From Bordetella parapertussis (GTDB lineage: Bacteria; Pseudomonadota; Gammaproteobacteria; Burkholderiales; Burkholderiaceae_B): 7,298 nt of DNA. The position numbers and the translations under genes were made by a program. Positions 1 through 6,840 of the stretch are shown here, piece by piece; position 1 is the stretch's first letter, and each line of letters starts with the position of its first letter. Location of the stretch: positions 1 to 7,298 of the forward strand of contig CAMCWG010000153.1 of assembly GCA_945882005.1 (NCBI GenBank), in the 5' to 3' direction. The notes under the pieces are model-generated. The model was not told the origin of the DNA, made no database searches, and worked only from the letters and a program-made list of their open reading frames with translations.

Positions 1-87
1 GTCCAGCAGCACGGTGGCGTAATTGAATTTGACTCGAAACCCGGACACACCGAGTTTCGCCTGATGTTACCAATGGAGTCGTTATGA
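1..87 (+). CDS. ntrB: Nitrogen regulation sensor histidine kinase NtrB (GlnL), C-terminal end only
   Basis: Only the last 28 codons and the TGA stop (85-87) are present; the gene begins upstream of the window. The residues QHGGVIEFDSKPGHTEF, followed by RLMLP, match the end of the HATPase domain of NtrB/GlnL (E. coli has a similar QHSGKIEF...PGHTEF stretch). In the family, NtrB autophosphorylates on a histidine and, under PII (GlnB) control, phosphorylates or dephosphorylates NtrC in the cytoplasm. The stop overlaps the ntrC start codon as ATGA (84-87), so the two genes are almost certainly co-transcribed and translationally coupled. The catalytic histidine and PAS sensor region lie outside the window. 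Identity rests on this short tail plus the ntrC neighbour, which together make it quite secure. Confidence 0.88.
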   Translation, partial: VQQHGGVIEFDSKPGHTEFRLMLPMESL

Positions 88-1550
88 AACCTGTCTGGAT
101 CGTAGATGATGACCAGGCCATTCGCTGGGTGTTAGAGAAAGCGTTAAGCCGCGCCGGTATGGCCACCCGAAGTTTCGTGGGTGCCAACGAAGTGTCGGCC
201 GCCTTGCGATCCGAGACGCCCGCTGCGTTGATTTCAGACATTCGCATGCCAGGAACAGATGGTTTCGAATTATTGAAGCATGTCAAAGAAACGTATCCTA
301 GCTTGCCAGTGATCATCATGACCGCGTTTAGCGATCTGGACAGTACTGTCACAGCATTTCAGGGCGGGGCGTTTGATTATTTGGCGAAACCATTCGATAT
401 CAATGAAGCGGTCGCTCTGATCTCGCGCGCGGTTCAGGAGCCCGAAACTGAAGAGGCCTCAGCTGGGGTGGGGCGCGCGGATGTATCCCAAGATAAGGGG
501 ATCCTTACCCAGTCCTCCTCCGTGGCGATGCAAGAGGTGTTCCGAGCAATTGGACGTTTAGCGCAGTCCAACGTGACCGTCCTGATCACGGGTGAGTCTG
601 GCACGGGAAAAGAATTGGTTGCGCACGCCCTGCATAGTCACGGTGCGCGTGCGAAGGGTCCATTCATCGCCTTGAATACTGCGGCCATCCCAAGAGACCT
701 GCTTGAGGCTGAGCTCTTCGGTCATGAACGCGGTGCGTTCACCGGCGCGAATTCACTGCGCCGCGGACGTTTTGAAGAGGCGAGTGGCGGCACACTTTTT
801 CTAGATGAAATTGGCGACATGCCGTTTGAGTTACAGACCCGACTGTTACGCGTTTTATCGGACGGTACGTTTTATCGCGTCGGTGGTTCGCAGCCTGTGC
901 GCGTCGATGTACGGATTGTTGCGGCTACCCATCAGCCCTTGGAAGATCGTGTGCGCGAGGGAAAATTTCGCGAAGACTTATTTCATCGCTTAAATGTGAT
1001 TCGACTGCGGTTGCCGCCGCTGCGTGAACGACGCGAAGACGTGCCTGAACTTGCAAGACACTTTCTGTCGCTCTCCGCGCGAGGCGTCGGCGTGCCGGTT
1101 AAACGGATTTCAGACGCTGCGATGCAAGTTCTCGCGCAGTTCGATTTTCCGGGTAACGTACGCCAACTCGAGAACTTTTGTCATTGGTTAACTGTGATGG
1201 CAGCGGGTCAGACGGTTGGTGTCGCTGATTTGCCGCCAGAGGTGCGCGCAGCAACATTGCCGGTCTCGGCTTCTAGCGTCGTGGCAAGCGGCGAGGGACA
1301 GCAACAAAGTTGGCAACAACTCTTGGCCATCGATGCGACGCAACGTTTGTCCCGCTCTGATCCTGAGGTGTGGGCTGTGTTGACGCAACAGTTTGAGCGC
1401 ACAATTTTGCAGTCGTCGCTCGAGGTGTGCCGCGGTCGGCGTGTCGAAGCCGCAGCACGGCTTGGCATGGGCAGAAATACAATTACCCGCAAATTGCGTG
1501 AACTTGGTATGGATGCGGGCGGTGCAGACACAGCACTTCAATCGGATTAA
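84..1550 (+). CDS. ntrC: Nitrogen regulation response regulator NtrC (GlnG), sigma-54 activator
   Basis: A 488-residue protein, normal for NtrC, with all three expected domains. The receiver (about 1-118) has the acidic pocket D8-D10, the phosphoacceptor D52 in SDIRMPG, T80 and K102. The sigma-54 AAA+ domain (about 140-380) has Walker A GESGTGKE (170-177), the sigma-54 contact loop GAFTGA (217-222) and Walker B TLFLDE (237-242). A Fis-type helix-turn-helix lies near 455-475 ([20 protein letters not shown]). When phosphorylated by NtrB, family members oligomerise at upstream enhancers and drive sigma-54 promoters of nitrogen-scavenging genes. The ATG at 84 has GGAG at 75-78 and overlaps the ntrB stop. 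The opening [21 protein letters not shown] resembles NtrC of Burkholderiales as I remember it. No key residue is missing. Related AtoC/ZraR-type regulators are less likely given this N-terminus and the upstream kinase tail. Confidence 0.96.
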   Translation: MKPVWIVDDDQAIRWVLEKALSRAGMATRSFVGANEVSAALRSETPAALISDIRMPGTDGFELLKHVKETYPSLPVIIMTAFSDLDSTVTAFQGGAFDYLAKPFDINEAVALISRAVQEPETEEASAGVGRADVSQDKGILTQSSSVAMQEVFRAIGRLAQSNVTVLITGESGTGKELVAHALHSHGARAKGPFIALNTAAIPRDLLEAELFGHERGAFTGANSLRRGRFEEASGGTLFLDEIGDMPFELQTRLLRVLSDGTFYRVGGSQPVRVDVRIVAATHQPLEDRVREGKFREDLFHRLNVIRLRLPPLRERREDVPELARHFLSLSARGVGVPVKRISDAAMQVLAQFDFPGNVRQLENFCHWLTVMAAGQTVGVADLPPEVRAATLPVSASSVVASGEGQQQSWQQLLAIDATQRLSRSDPEVWAVLTQQFERTILQSSLEVCRGRRVEAAARLGMGRNTITRKLRELGMDAGGADTALQSD

Positions 1551-1583
1551 ACTATTGTTTTTGGTTTATCAATAGCAAAACCC

Positions 1584-1587
1584 GGAG
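1584..1587 (+). promoter_or_regulatory. Ribosome binding site of ridA
   Basis: GGAG sits 7 bases before the ATG at 1595 and only one base before an in-frame TTG at 1589. This spacing favours the ATG as the ridA start and gives the usual 128-residue protein. Confidence 0.7.
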
Positions 1588-1594
1588 ATTGCAC

Positions 1595-1981
1595 ATGTCC
1601 AAACAAATCATTCATACAGATAAGGCACCTGCAGCGGTTGGACCGTATTCCCAAGCAGTGCAAGCGCCCGCGGGTAAGATGGTTTTCTTGTCAGGGCAGA
1701 TTGGTTTGGTTCCCGCAACCGGTGACATGGTATCGGATAAGTTTGAAGATCAAGTCAAACAGGCTTTTTCCAACATGCAAGCGGTGATCGAGGCTGCGGG
1801 CGGCAAGCTTGAAAATATAGTCAAGCTCAATCTCTTTCTGACTGACTTAGGCCAATTTGGTATCGTCAACGCTCTGATGGCAGAGCGTTTGCCTCAACCT
1901 TATCCAGCCCGTTCAACGGTTGGCGTGTCGAGCCTACCAAAGGGTGCGCAATTCGAGGTTGAAGCGATCATCGTTGTTTAA
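1595..1981 (+). CDS. ridA: 2-iminobutanoate/2-iminopropanoate deaminase RidA (YjgF/YER057c/UK114 family)
   Basis: 128 residues, the standard length of bacterial RidA. The enzyme hydrolyses reactive enamine/imine intermediates released by PLP enzymes such as threonine dehydratase, giving 2-ketoacids and ammonia and protecting other PLP enzymes. It acts in the cytoplasm as a homotrimer whose active sites lie between subunits. Visible family marks are AVGPYSQAV (14-22, with the conserved Y18), FLSGQIGL (31-38), KLNLFLTDL (77-85), and YPARSTVGVSSLPKGAQFEVEA with the substrate-binding R106 (R105 in E. coli numbering) and E121. An in-frame TTG at 1589 would add two residues but lies almost on top of the Shine-Dalgarno sequence, so the ATG was chosen. 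The gene starts 44 bases after ntrC and is followed 29 bases later by recG. A promoter in the ntrC-ridA gap is possible but none is convincing. Confidence 0.95.
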   Translation: MSKQIIHTDKAPAAVGPYSQAVQAPAGKMVFLSGQIGLVPATGDMVSDKFEDQVKQAFSNMQAVIEAAGGKLENIVKLNLFLTDLGQFGIVNALMAERLPQPYPARSTVGVSSLPKGAQFEVEAIIVV

Positions 1982-1985
1982 GGTG

Positions 1986-2009
1986 ATGCCGCCCTCGCTG
2001 TTGCGCTAA
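1986..2009 (+). other. Possible 7-codon leader mini-ORF (MPPSLLR) before recG
   Basis: ATG at 1986 opens a frame of seven codons that ends in TAA at 2007-2009, leaving one base before the recG GTG at 2011. The overlapping stretch AGGTGAT (1981-1987) is a perfect 7-base match to the Shine-Dalgarno region, but it is too close to the ATG for ideal initiation. It is also 23 bases from the recG start. The CTG (1998) and TTG (2001) codons of this frame are better spaced from it. Translation here would end where recG begins and could couple recG to ridA. This is inferred from the layout only, and chance is quite possible in a 29-base gap. Confidence 0.25.
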
Positions 2010-2010
2010 C

Positions 2011-4116
2011 GTGAACACTCGCCCTGCGTCTAAACGCCCCAGTGCGAAGACACCAGCGATCAGCCTGGAGTCGAAATTCGCTCGCCTTGGCCTCGTCAGT
2101 GCCGAAGACTTGGTACTGCACTTGCCGTTGCGCTACGAGGACGAAACTCAAATTGTGGCGATTGGATCTGTCCGACCAGGGATGATGGCGCAGATCGAGG
2201 GCGAGGTTGTGCGCAGTGAAGTGGTACTTAAGCCGAGGCGTCAGCTGACTGCCGTGCTGCGGGATGAAACAGGTGAGATCCACCTGCGATGGCTGACCTT
2301 TTACCCAAGTCAACAGTCTCAAATGCAACCAGGCAAGCGCTGGCGTGTGCGCGGAGAGGTCCGCGGCGTGCGTCACGGCGTTGAGATGGTTCACCCGAGA
2401 CTTAGTGTCGCAGGAGCACCCTTGTCCGCTGCGCTCACGCCCGTCTATCCCACGACGGACGGGTTATCACAGGCCAGCTTGCGTAAGGCGATCGGGACTG
2501 CATTAGCAACTGTGGACTTACACGACACCTTGTCGCCAGAAACGCGGACCCAGCTTGGGCTCATGCCGTTGCGCGAAGCCTTGCAGACGATTCACGCGCC
2601 CCGTGCAGATCTTGATTCCACCAGCCTGCTTGAGCACACGCATCCGGCATGGACGCGTATCAAATTTGATGAGTTGTTGGCGCAACAGCTCTCCCTTGCG
2701 GCAGCGCGAGATCAGAGGCTAGTTAAGCGTGCGCGACCCTTAGGCCCGATCGCATCCCACAAGGGGCAGTCGTCTTTGTCGGAGCAGTTGTTAAAAAGTC
2801 TGCCGTTTTCACTCACCTCGGCGCAAGCCCGTGTGTTGACTGAAATTCATTCTGACCTTGGGCGACCATATCCCATGTATCGGTTACTCCAAGGCGACGT
2901 TGGTAGCGGCAAGACGATCGTGGCTGCGCTCGCAGCGCTGCGAGCGATAGAGCATAGTGTGCAAGTGGCATTGATGGCGCCGACTGAGCTCTTGGCCGAG
3001 CAGCATTTCAACAAAATATTGTCATGGTTTGAGCCGCTTGGGATACGCGTGTGTTGGCTTGCGGGCAGTATGTCGAGCAAGGCAAAACGTGAATCCCTTG
3101 AGGCGATCCGCTCTGGCCAAGCACAGCTTGTTGTGGGTACGCAGGCCCTGATTCAAGAGGGTGTTGATTTTGACTCGTTGGGGTTGGTGATCGTCGATGA
3201 ACAGCATCGCTTTGGTGTAGGCCAACGACTCTCCTTGTCACGCAAAGGAGAAGAGGGGAAGCAAGCTGAGCGACAAGCCTTAGACCCAGAACTCATTCCA
3301 CATCAATTAACCATGAGCGCGACCCCAATTCCACGTACGCTCGCCATGACGTTTTATGCGGATCTTGAGGTGTCTTCGATTGACGAACTGCCGCCAGGTC
3401 GCACGCCTATTGTGACGAAGTTATTTGCATCTGATCGCCGCGTCGATATCATCGCGCATGTCGCGCAAGCCTGTGACGAAGGGCAGCAAACGTACTGGGT
3501 CTGTCCCTTGATTGAGGAAAGTGAAGCTTTAGATTTACAGAATGCCGTCGATACGCATGCCGAGCTCGTTGATACCTTGAGTCCTCGGCGGGTTGGCTTA
3601 GTGCACGGTCGGCTCACACCCACAGAGAAGGCTGCGGTGATGCAAGCCTTTAGGGAGCAGCTGCTAGATGTACTGGTGGCAACGACAGTGATTGAAGTCG
3701 GCGTAGATGTTCCTAATGCGTCTTTAATGATCATCGAACATGCGGAGCGTTTTGGTCTGGCTCAGCTACATCAATTAAGAGGACGCGTCGGACGAGGTGC
3801 GAAGCGATCCGTGTGCGTGCTGATGTATCAGACCCCATTATCAATGCTGGCGCGCCAACGGTTACGCGCAATGTACGAAACGCAAGACGGTTTTGAAATA
3901 GCCCAGCGCGACCTCGATCTGCGGGGTCCCGGTGAGTTGCTGGGTGCACGGCAGTCTGGACTCACCTTACTGAAATTTGCAGATCTCGCGCAGGATGGTG
4001 ATTTAGTGGGTGTCGCACGGGAGCAGGCGATTGCGTTGCGCGAGTCGGACCCGCAAACAGTACGCAAGCATTTAGATCGTTGGATGCGTGGCAGAGAAGA
4101 CTACCTACGCAGTTAA
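2011..4116 (+). CDS. recG: ATP-dependent DNA helicase RecG
   Basis: A 701-residue superfamily 2 helicase (E. coli RecG has 693). It remodels stalled replication forks and branch-migrates Holliday junctions and R- or D-loops. The N-terminal wedge/OB region (about 25-150) includes DLVLHLPLRYEDE. Motor motifs follow in order: Walker A GDVGSGKT (295-302), MAPTELLAEQHF, the DEQH box (396-399), SATPIPRT from 436, HGRLTPTEKAAVM, ATTVIEVGVDVPNAS and QLHQLRGRVGRG (585-596). The C-terminal TRG segment has DGFEIAQRDLDLRGPGELLGARQSG-type residues. The start is GTG; an in-frame stop at 1984-1986 and no intervening start codon rule out a longer form. No Shine-Dalgarno sequence lies at normal distance. A region between the DEQH and SAT motifs (SLSRKGEEGKQAERQALDPE) is about 10 residues longer than in E. 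coli, which I believe is common in betaproteobacteria. Confidence 0.97.
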   Translation: MNTRPASKRPSAKTPAISLESKFARLGLVSAEDLVLHLPLRYEDETQIVAIGSVRPGMMAQIEGEVVRSEVVLKPRRQLTAVLRDETGEIHLRWLTFYPSQQSQMQPGKRWRVRGEVRGVRHGVEMVHPRLSVAGAPLSAALTPVYPTTDGLSQASLRKAIGTALATVDLHDTLSPETRTQLGLMPLREALQTIHAPRADLDSTSLLEHTHPAWTRIKFDELLAQQLSLAAARDQRLVKRARPLGPIASHKGQSSLSEQLLKSLPFSLTSAQARVLTEIHSDLGRPYPMYRLLQGDVGSGKTIVAALAALRAIEHSVQVALMAPTELLAEQHFNKILSWFEPLGIRVCWLAGSMSSKAKRESLEAIRSGQAQLVVGTQALIQEGVDFDSLGLVIVDEQHRFGVGQRLSLSRKGEEGKQAERQALDPELIPHQLTMSATPIPRTLAMTFYADLEVSSIDELPPGRTPIVTKLFASDRRVDIIAHVAQACDEGQQTYWVCPLIEESEALDLQNAVDTHAELVDTLSPRRVGLVHGRLTPTEKAAVMQAFREQLLDVLVATTVIEVGVDVPNASLMIIEHAERFGLAQLHQLRGRVGRGAKRSVCVLMYQTPLSMLARQRLRAMYETQDGFEIAQRDLDLRGPGELLGARQSGLTLLKFADLAQDGDLVGVAREQAIALRESDPQTVRKHLDRWMRGREDYLRS

Positions 4117-4135
4117 GCTATTTTAAGAATAAATC

Positions 4136-4142
4136 AAAGGAG
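4136..4142 (+). promoter_or_regulatory. Strong ribosome binding site of oxyR
   Basis: AAAGGAG lies 5 bases before the ATG at 4148. It is the best Shine-Dalgarno match in the window and fixes the oxyR start. The preceding 20 bases (from 4117) are AT-rich, giving an unstructured initiation region. No clear -35/-10 pair was recognised there. Confidence 0.75.
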
Positions 4143-4147
4143 TCATC

Positions 4148-5107
4148 ATGACCCTCACAGAATTGAAATATATCGTTGCAGTGTCCCGAGAAAAACACTT
4201 TGGACGCGCGGCGGAGGCCTGTTTTGTTAGCCAGCCGACCTTGTCTGTGGCCATTAAGAAGCTTGAAGACGAATTAGGTGTCACACTCTTTGAGCGCGGC
4301 GGTACGGAGATCGGTGTGACGGCGATTGGTTTGCAGATTGTGTTGCAAGCTCAAAAAGTTTTGGAAGAGAGTGCCAACATCAAGGAGCTTGCGCGTCTGG
4401 GTCGTGACCCGCTCGCTGGTGTTTTACGCGTGGGCGTCATCCACACGATCGGCCCGTACTTGCTTCCAAGGTTAGTGCCGACGCAGATCGAGCGCACACC
4501 GCAAATGCCTTTGATCCTGCAAGAGAACTTCACTGTTCGTTTGTTAGAGCTCTTGCGGCAAGGTGAAATTGATTGTGCCATCATGGCATTGCCTCTCCCT
4601 GACTCTGGGTTAAGTGTGCTTCCGTTGTACGATGAGGACTTCGTTGTTGCCATTCCGGCTAAACATCCTTGGGCAAGCCGTAAAACAATTTCTGCCGAAG
4701 ACCTGAAACAGCAGAATATGTTGCTGCTCGGCAGTGGCCATTGTTTTCGAGATCAAGTATTGGAAGTCTGTCCAGAACTGTCACGGTTTGCTGCGACGAG
4801 CGAAGGAATCCAACGCACCTTTGAGGGCTCCTCACTCGAAACGATACGGCACATGGTTGCCGCAGGCATTGGCATCACTGTGATTCCGGCGAGTTCGGTT
4901 ACAGCAGGTGATCGCAACAGCAAACTCTTGAAGTACATCAAGTTTGATGAGCCTGTCCCGAATCGCCGCGTAGTCCTTGCGTGGCGTAAGAGTTTCCCAC
5001 GCACGGTTGCCATTGACGCTCTGGTGCAAGCTGTCTTTGCTTGTGAACTGGAGGGTGTGCATATGCTTGAGTCCTCTGGTGCACGGAGCGCTACCCATCG
5101 TGATTGA
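4148..5107 (+). CDS. oxyR: Hydrogen peroxide-sensing LysR-type regulator OxyR
   Basis: A 319-residue LysR-family protein. The N-terminal winged helix-turn-helix (about 1-60) includes FGRAAEACFVSQPTLSVAIK and LEDELGVTLFERG. The regulatory domain carries the OxyR redox pair: codons 4742-4744 and 4769-4771 give C199 and C208, the same numbers as in E. coli, in GHCFRDQVLEVCPE. T100 (in GVIHTIGPYLLP), H198 and D202, which are near the peroxide site in known structures, are also present. Peroxide oxidises C199 to form a disulphide with C208, which changes DNA binding and induces katG/ahpC-type genes. These residues separate it from CysB or generic LysR proteins. It is 14 residues longer than E. coli OxyR, mostly at the C-terminus (LESSGARSATHRD), a tail whose codons include the ubiA initiation region. 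It lies 31 bases after recG. In pseudomonads oxyR and recG are also adjacent, but with recG downstream. Confidence 0.95.
   Translation: MTLTELKYIVAVSREKHFGRAAEACFVSQPTLSVAIKKLEDELGVTLFERGGTEIGVTAIGLQIVLQAQKVLEESANIKELARLGRDPLAGVLRVGVIHTIGPYLLPRLVPTQIERTPQMPLILQENFTVRLLELLRQGEIDCAIMALPLPDSGLSVLPLYDEDFVVAIPAKHPWASRKTISAEDLKQQNMLLLGSGHCFRDQVLEVCPELSRFAATSEGIQRTFEGSSLETIRHMVAAGIGITVIPASSVTAGDRNSKLLKYIKFDEPVPNRRVVLAWRKSFPRTVAIDALVQAVFACELEGVHMLESSGARSATHRD
5085..5088 (+). promoter_or_regulatory. Probable ubiA ribosome binding site inside the oxyR 3' end
   Basis: GGAG lies 11 bases before the proposed GTG start at 5100, longer than ideal. It is the only good Shine-Dalgarno match near the beginning of the conserved UbiA sequence, and it also encodes part of the oxyR tail. 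Confidence 0.4.
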
Positions 5108-5957
5108 ACGACTTGTCCTCTACGCAAAGCTCGTGCGGATCGATAAGCCCATCGGCACCTTGTTGCTGTTATGGCCGACGTTATGGGGACTCTTCATCGC
5201 AGCCAACGGGTTTCCGGAGCCTGTCGTGCTGTGCGTTTTTGTATTTGGAACCTTTCTGATGCGCTCGGCTGGTTGCGCAATGAATGATTATTTCGACCGT
5301 GACGTAGACCGACACGTAGCACGCACCGAGAATCGTGTCTTGACTGCTGGTTTGATTCAACCGCGCGAAGCCTTATACGTCGCGGCGGCTTTAGGACTGC
5401 TGAGTTTTGCACTGGTAATGTTGTTAAACCGACTTACAATTCTCTTGGCGTTTGTCGCAGCGATACTTGCTGTGACGTACCCGCTCTTTAAACGGTTTTT
5501 CGCTCTTCCACAGGCCTACTTGGGAATTGCGTTCGGGTTCGGTATTCCGATGTCCTTTGCTGCAATACAAGGCCAAATTCCGATGGTCGCTTGGGTGATG
5601 CTGTTGGCTAACGTTTGCTGGGCGATTGCGTATGATACGGAATATGCGATGGTTGACCGTAATGATGATATTCGCCTCGGGCTTAAGACCTCTGCGATTA
5701 CCTTTGGTCGATATGATGTGGCGTTGGTCGCAATGTTTTACATCTTGGCACTCAGCTTATTAGGCGTTGTGGGGTACTTGCTTGCCTATGACTGGCCTTA
5801 TTATTGCGGTCTGCTGGCAGGTTTTGGCATAGCGGCCATGCATGTCTATTGGATACGCGGTCGTGAACGGCAGGCGTGTTTTAAAGCCTTTTTGCACAAT
5901 ACGTGGTTGGGAGCTGCTGTGTTTGGCGGCATTGGGTTACAGCTTTTAATTTATTGA
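5100..5957 (+). CDS. ubiA: 4-hydroxybenzoate polyprenyltransferase UbiA
   Basis: About 285 residues from the proposed start (E. coli UbiA has 290). This integral inner-membrane enzyme attaches the polyprenyl tail to 4-hydroxybenzoate in ubiquinone synthesis. The sequence shows RIDKPIGTLLLLWPTLWGL near the N-terminus, the first Mg-prenyl diphosphate motif NDYFDRDVDR (62-71), and the second, YDTEYAMVDRNDD (178-190). Several hydrophobic segments are consistent with the eight to nine helices of the family. GFGIPMSFAA and the C-terminal RERQACFKAFLHN also match UbiA specifically, rather than the MenA, CyoE or chlorophyll synthase relatives. The reading frame is open back to 4977, but residues before about 5100 are unlike the family. 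GTG at 5100 overlaps oxyR by 8 bases (GTGATTGA) with GGAG upstream; GTG at 5079 is the alternative. proC follows after 14 bases. Confidence 0.94.
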   Translation: MIERLVLYAKLVRIDKPIGTLLLLWPTLWGLFIAANGFPEPVVLCVFVFGTFLMRSAGCAMNDYFDRDVDRHVARTENRVLTAGLIQPREALYVAAALGLLSFALVMLLNRLTILLAFVAAILAVTYPLFKRFFALPQAYLGIAFGFGIPMSFAAIQGQIPMVAWVMLLANVCWAIAYDTEYAMVDRNDDIRLGLKTSAITFGRYDVALVAMFYILALSLLGVVGYLLAYDWPYYCGLLAGFGIAAMHVYWIRGRERQACFKAFLHNTWLGAAVFGGIGLQLLIY

Positions 5958-5962
5958 TTTCT

Positions 5963-5965
5963 GGA
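5963..5965 (+). promoter_or_regulatory. Short ribosome binding site deciding the proC start
   Basis: GGA stands directly against an ATG at 5966 but 6 bases before the next in-frame ATG at 5972, favouring 5972. The same 9-base context, CTGGAATGA, recurs before the gene at 6841 (6828-6836). Confidence 0.4.
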
Positions 5966-5971
5966 ATGAAG

Positions 5972-6805
5972 ATGGCAACGTTTCCTTCAGTGGCATTCAT
6001 CGGTGGTGGCAACATGGCGAATGCCCTGGCCTCGGGCATGCTGGCCCAGGGCTGTCCTGCCGAGCAGGTTCATGTAGTTGAGGTTGTTGATACGTTGCAA
6101 GCGCAGTGGCGTGCCCGCTCGGTGAGCGTGAGCGGGGCGCCAGACCAACTACTTGGTCAGCGACAGGTTTGGATTTTTGCCGTGAAGCCGCAGCAGATGC
6201 GTGAGGTCGTCATGCAATGCCGCCCTTGGCTAAAGCCAGACACGCTGGTGATTAGTATTGCCGCTGGGATTTCGATCGAATTCCTTGGTAAGTGGCTAGG
6301 CAATGAGACTGTACCCTTTGCAAATATCGTGCGGTGTATGCCGAATACGCCAGCGCTGGTTGGTGCAGGTGTGACAGGGATGAGTGCGCCTACAACCACC
6401 AGCGCCTCTGACCGAGACAAAGCGACGGCCTTACTCGCGACCGTGGGAGAGGTTGTCTGGGTGGATGGAGATCGTGCGATTGATGCCGTCACCGCCTTGT
6501 CGGGCAGTGGACCTGCCTACGTATTCCTATTTCTTGAGTCGCTCATCAAAGGCGGTCTTGCCTTGGGCTTGTCTGAGTCGCAGGCAAGGGACTTAGCACT
6601 ATCGACGCTTGCCGGTGCGACCAAACTCGCACAACAGTCCACCGAATCACCTTCGGTGCTGCGCGAGCGCGTGACGTCCAAGGGTGGGACCACAGCAGCT
6701 GCCCTAGATGTCTTTGCGCAGCAGGGCTTCGGCCAAGCAGTCGTGCAAGCGATGGCGGCGGCAGATCGCCGTGCTGCTGAGTTATCGATTGAGTTTGGAA
6801 AGTAA
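5972..6805 (+). CDS. proC: Pyrroline-5-carboxylate reductase ProC
   Basis: 277 residues from the chosen start (E. coli ProC has 269). It reduces 1-pyrroline-5-carboxylate to L-proline with NAD(P)H, the last step of proline synthesis, in the cytoplasm. The N-terminal Rossmann fold begins VAFIGGGNMANALASGM with the dinucleotide-binding loop GGGNMA (11-16), followed by the AVKPQQM strand-loop and the conserved RCMPNTPALVGAGVTGM. The C-terminal dimerisation and substrate domain carries the family signature SGSGPAYVFLFLESL (from 177), LALSTLAGATKLAQQS and TSKGGTTAAALDVF (SKGGTT at 236-241). ATG at 5972 was preferred over ATG at 5966 because the only Shine-Dalgarno match touches the latter; the difference is two residues. 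It follows ubiA by 14 bases, so co-transcription is likely, although the functions are not directly linked. No truncation or missing residue was seen. Confidence 0.96.
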   Translation: MATFPSVAFIGGGNMANALASGMLAQGCPAEQVHVVEVVDTLQAQWRARSVSVSGAPDQLLGQRQVWIFAVKPQQMREVVMQCRPWLKPDTLVISIAAGISIEFLGKWLGNETVPFANIVRCMPNTPALVGAGVTGMSAPTTTSASDRDKATALLATVGEVVWVDGDRAIDAVTALSGSGPAYVFLFLESLIKGGLALGLSESQARDLALSTLAGATKLAQQSTESPSVLRERVTSKGGTTAAALDVFAQQGFGQAVVQAMAAADRRAAELSIEFGK

Positions 6806-6840
6806 TCCTCGCACCGAATATTGTTAACTGGAATGACCTA

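Noticed and set aside
1188..1541. Long open frames on the minus strand opposite ntrC (also opposite recG, oxyR, ubiA and proC)
   Set aside because: They are fully covered by well-recognised genes on the + strand, have no family-like sequence, and are expected antisense shadows at this base composition.
1551..1594. Possible ntrC terminator
   Set aside because: The small hairpins in the gap are AT-rich and not followed by a T-run, so read-through into ridA seems as likely as termination.
4117..4135. AT-rich stretch before oxyR considered as a promoter or OxyR autoregulatory site
   Set aside because: It is only about 20 bases long, with no recognisable -35/-10 pair or spaced ATAG-type OxyR half-sites. 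Any promoter would have to extend into recG.
4977..5099. N-terminal extension of the ubiA frame, starting deep within oxyR
   Set aside because: The extra 41 residues do not resemble UbiA and would overlap 130 bases of conserved oxyR. The family N-terminus fits a start near 5100.
5903..5971. N-terminal extension of the proC frame into ubiA
   Set aside because: The added residues precede the Rossmann start of the family and overlap the conserved ubiA C-terminus. ATG at 5972 gives the expected length.
6023..6052. 7-base inverted repeat GCCCTGG/CCAGGGC with a 16-base spacer in the 5' part of proC
   Set aside because: It lies within conserved codons for ALASGMLAQG, has no T-tract after it and is short enough to be chance. 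It does not look like a terminator or attenuator.
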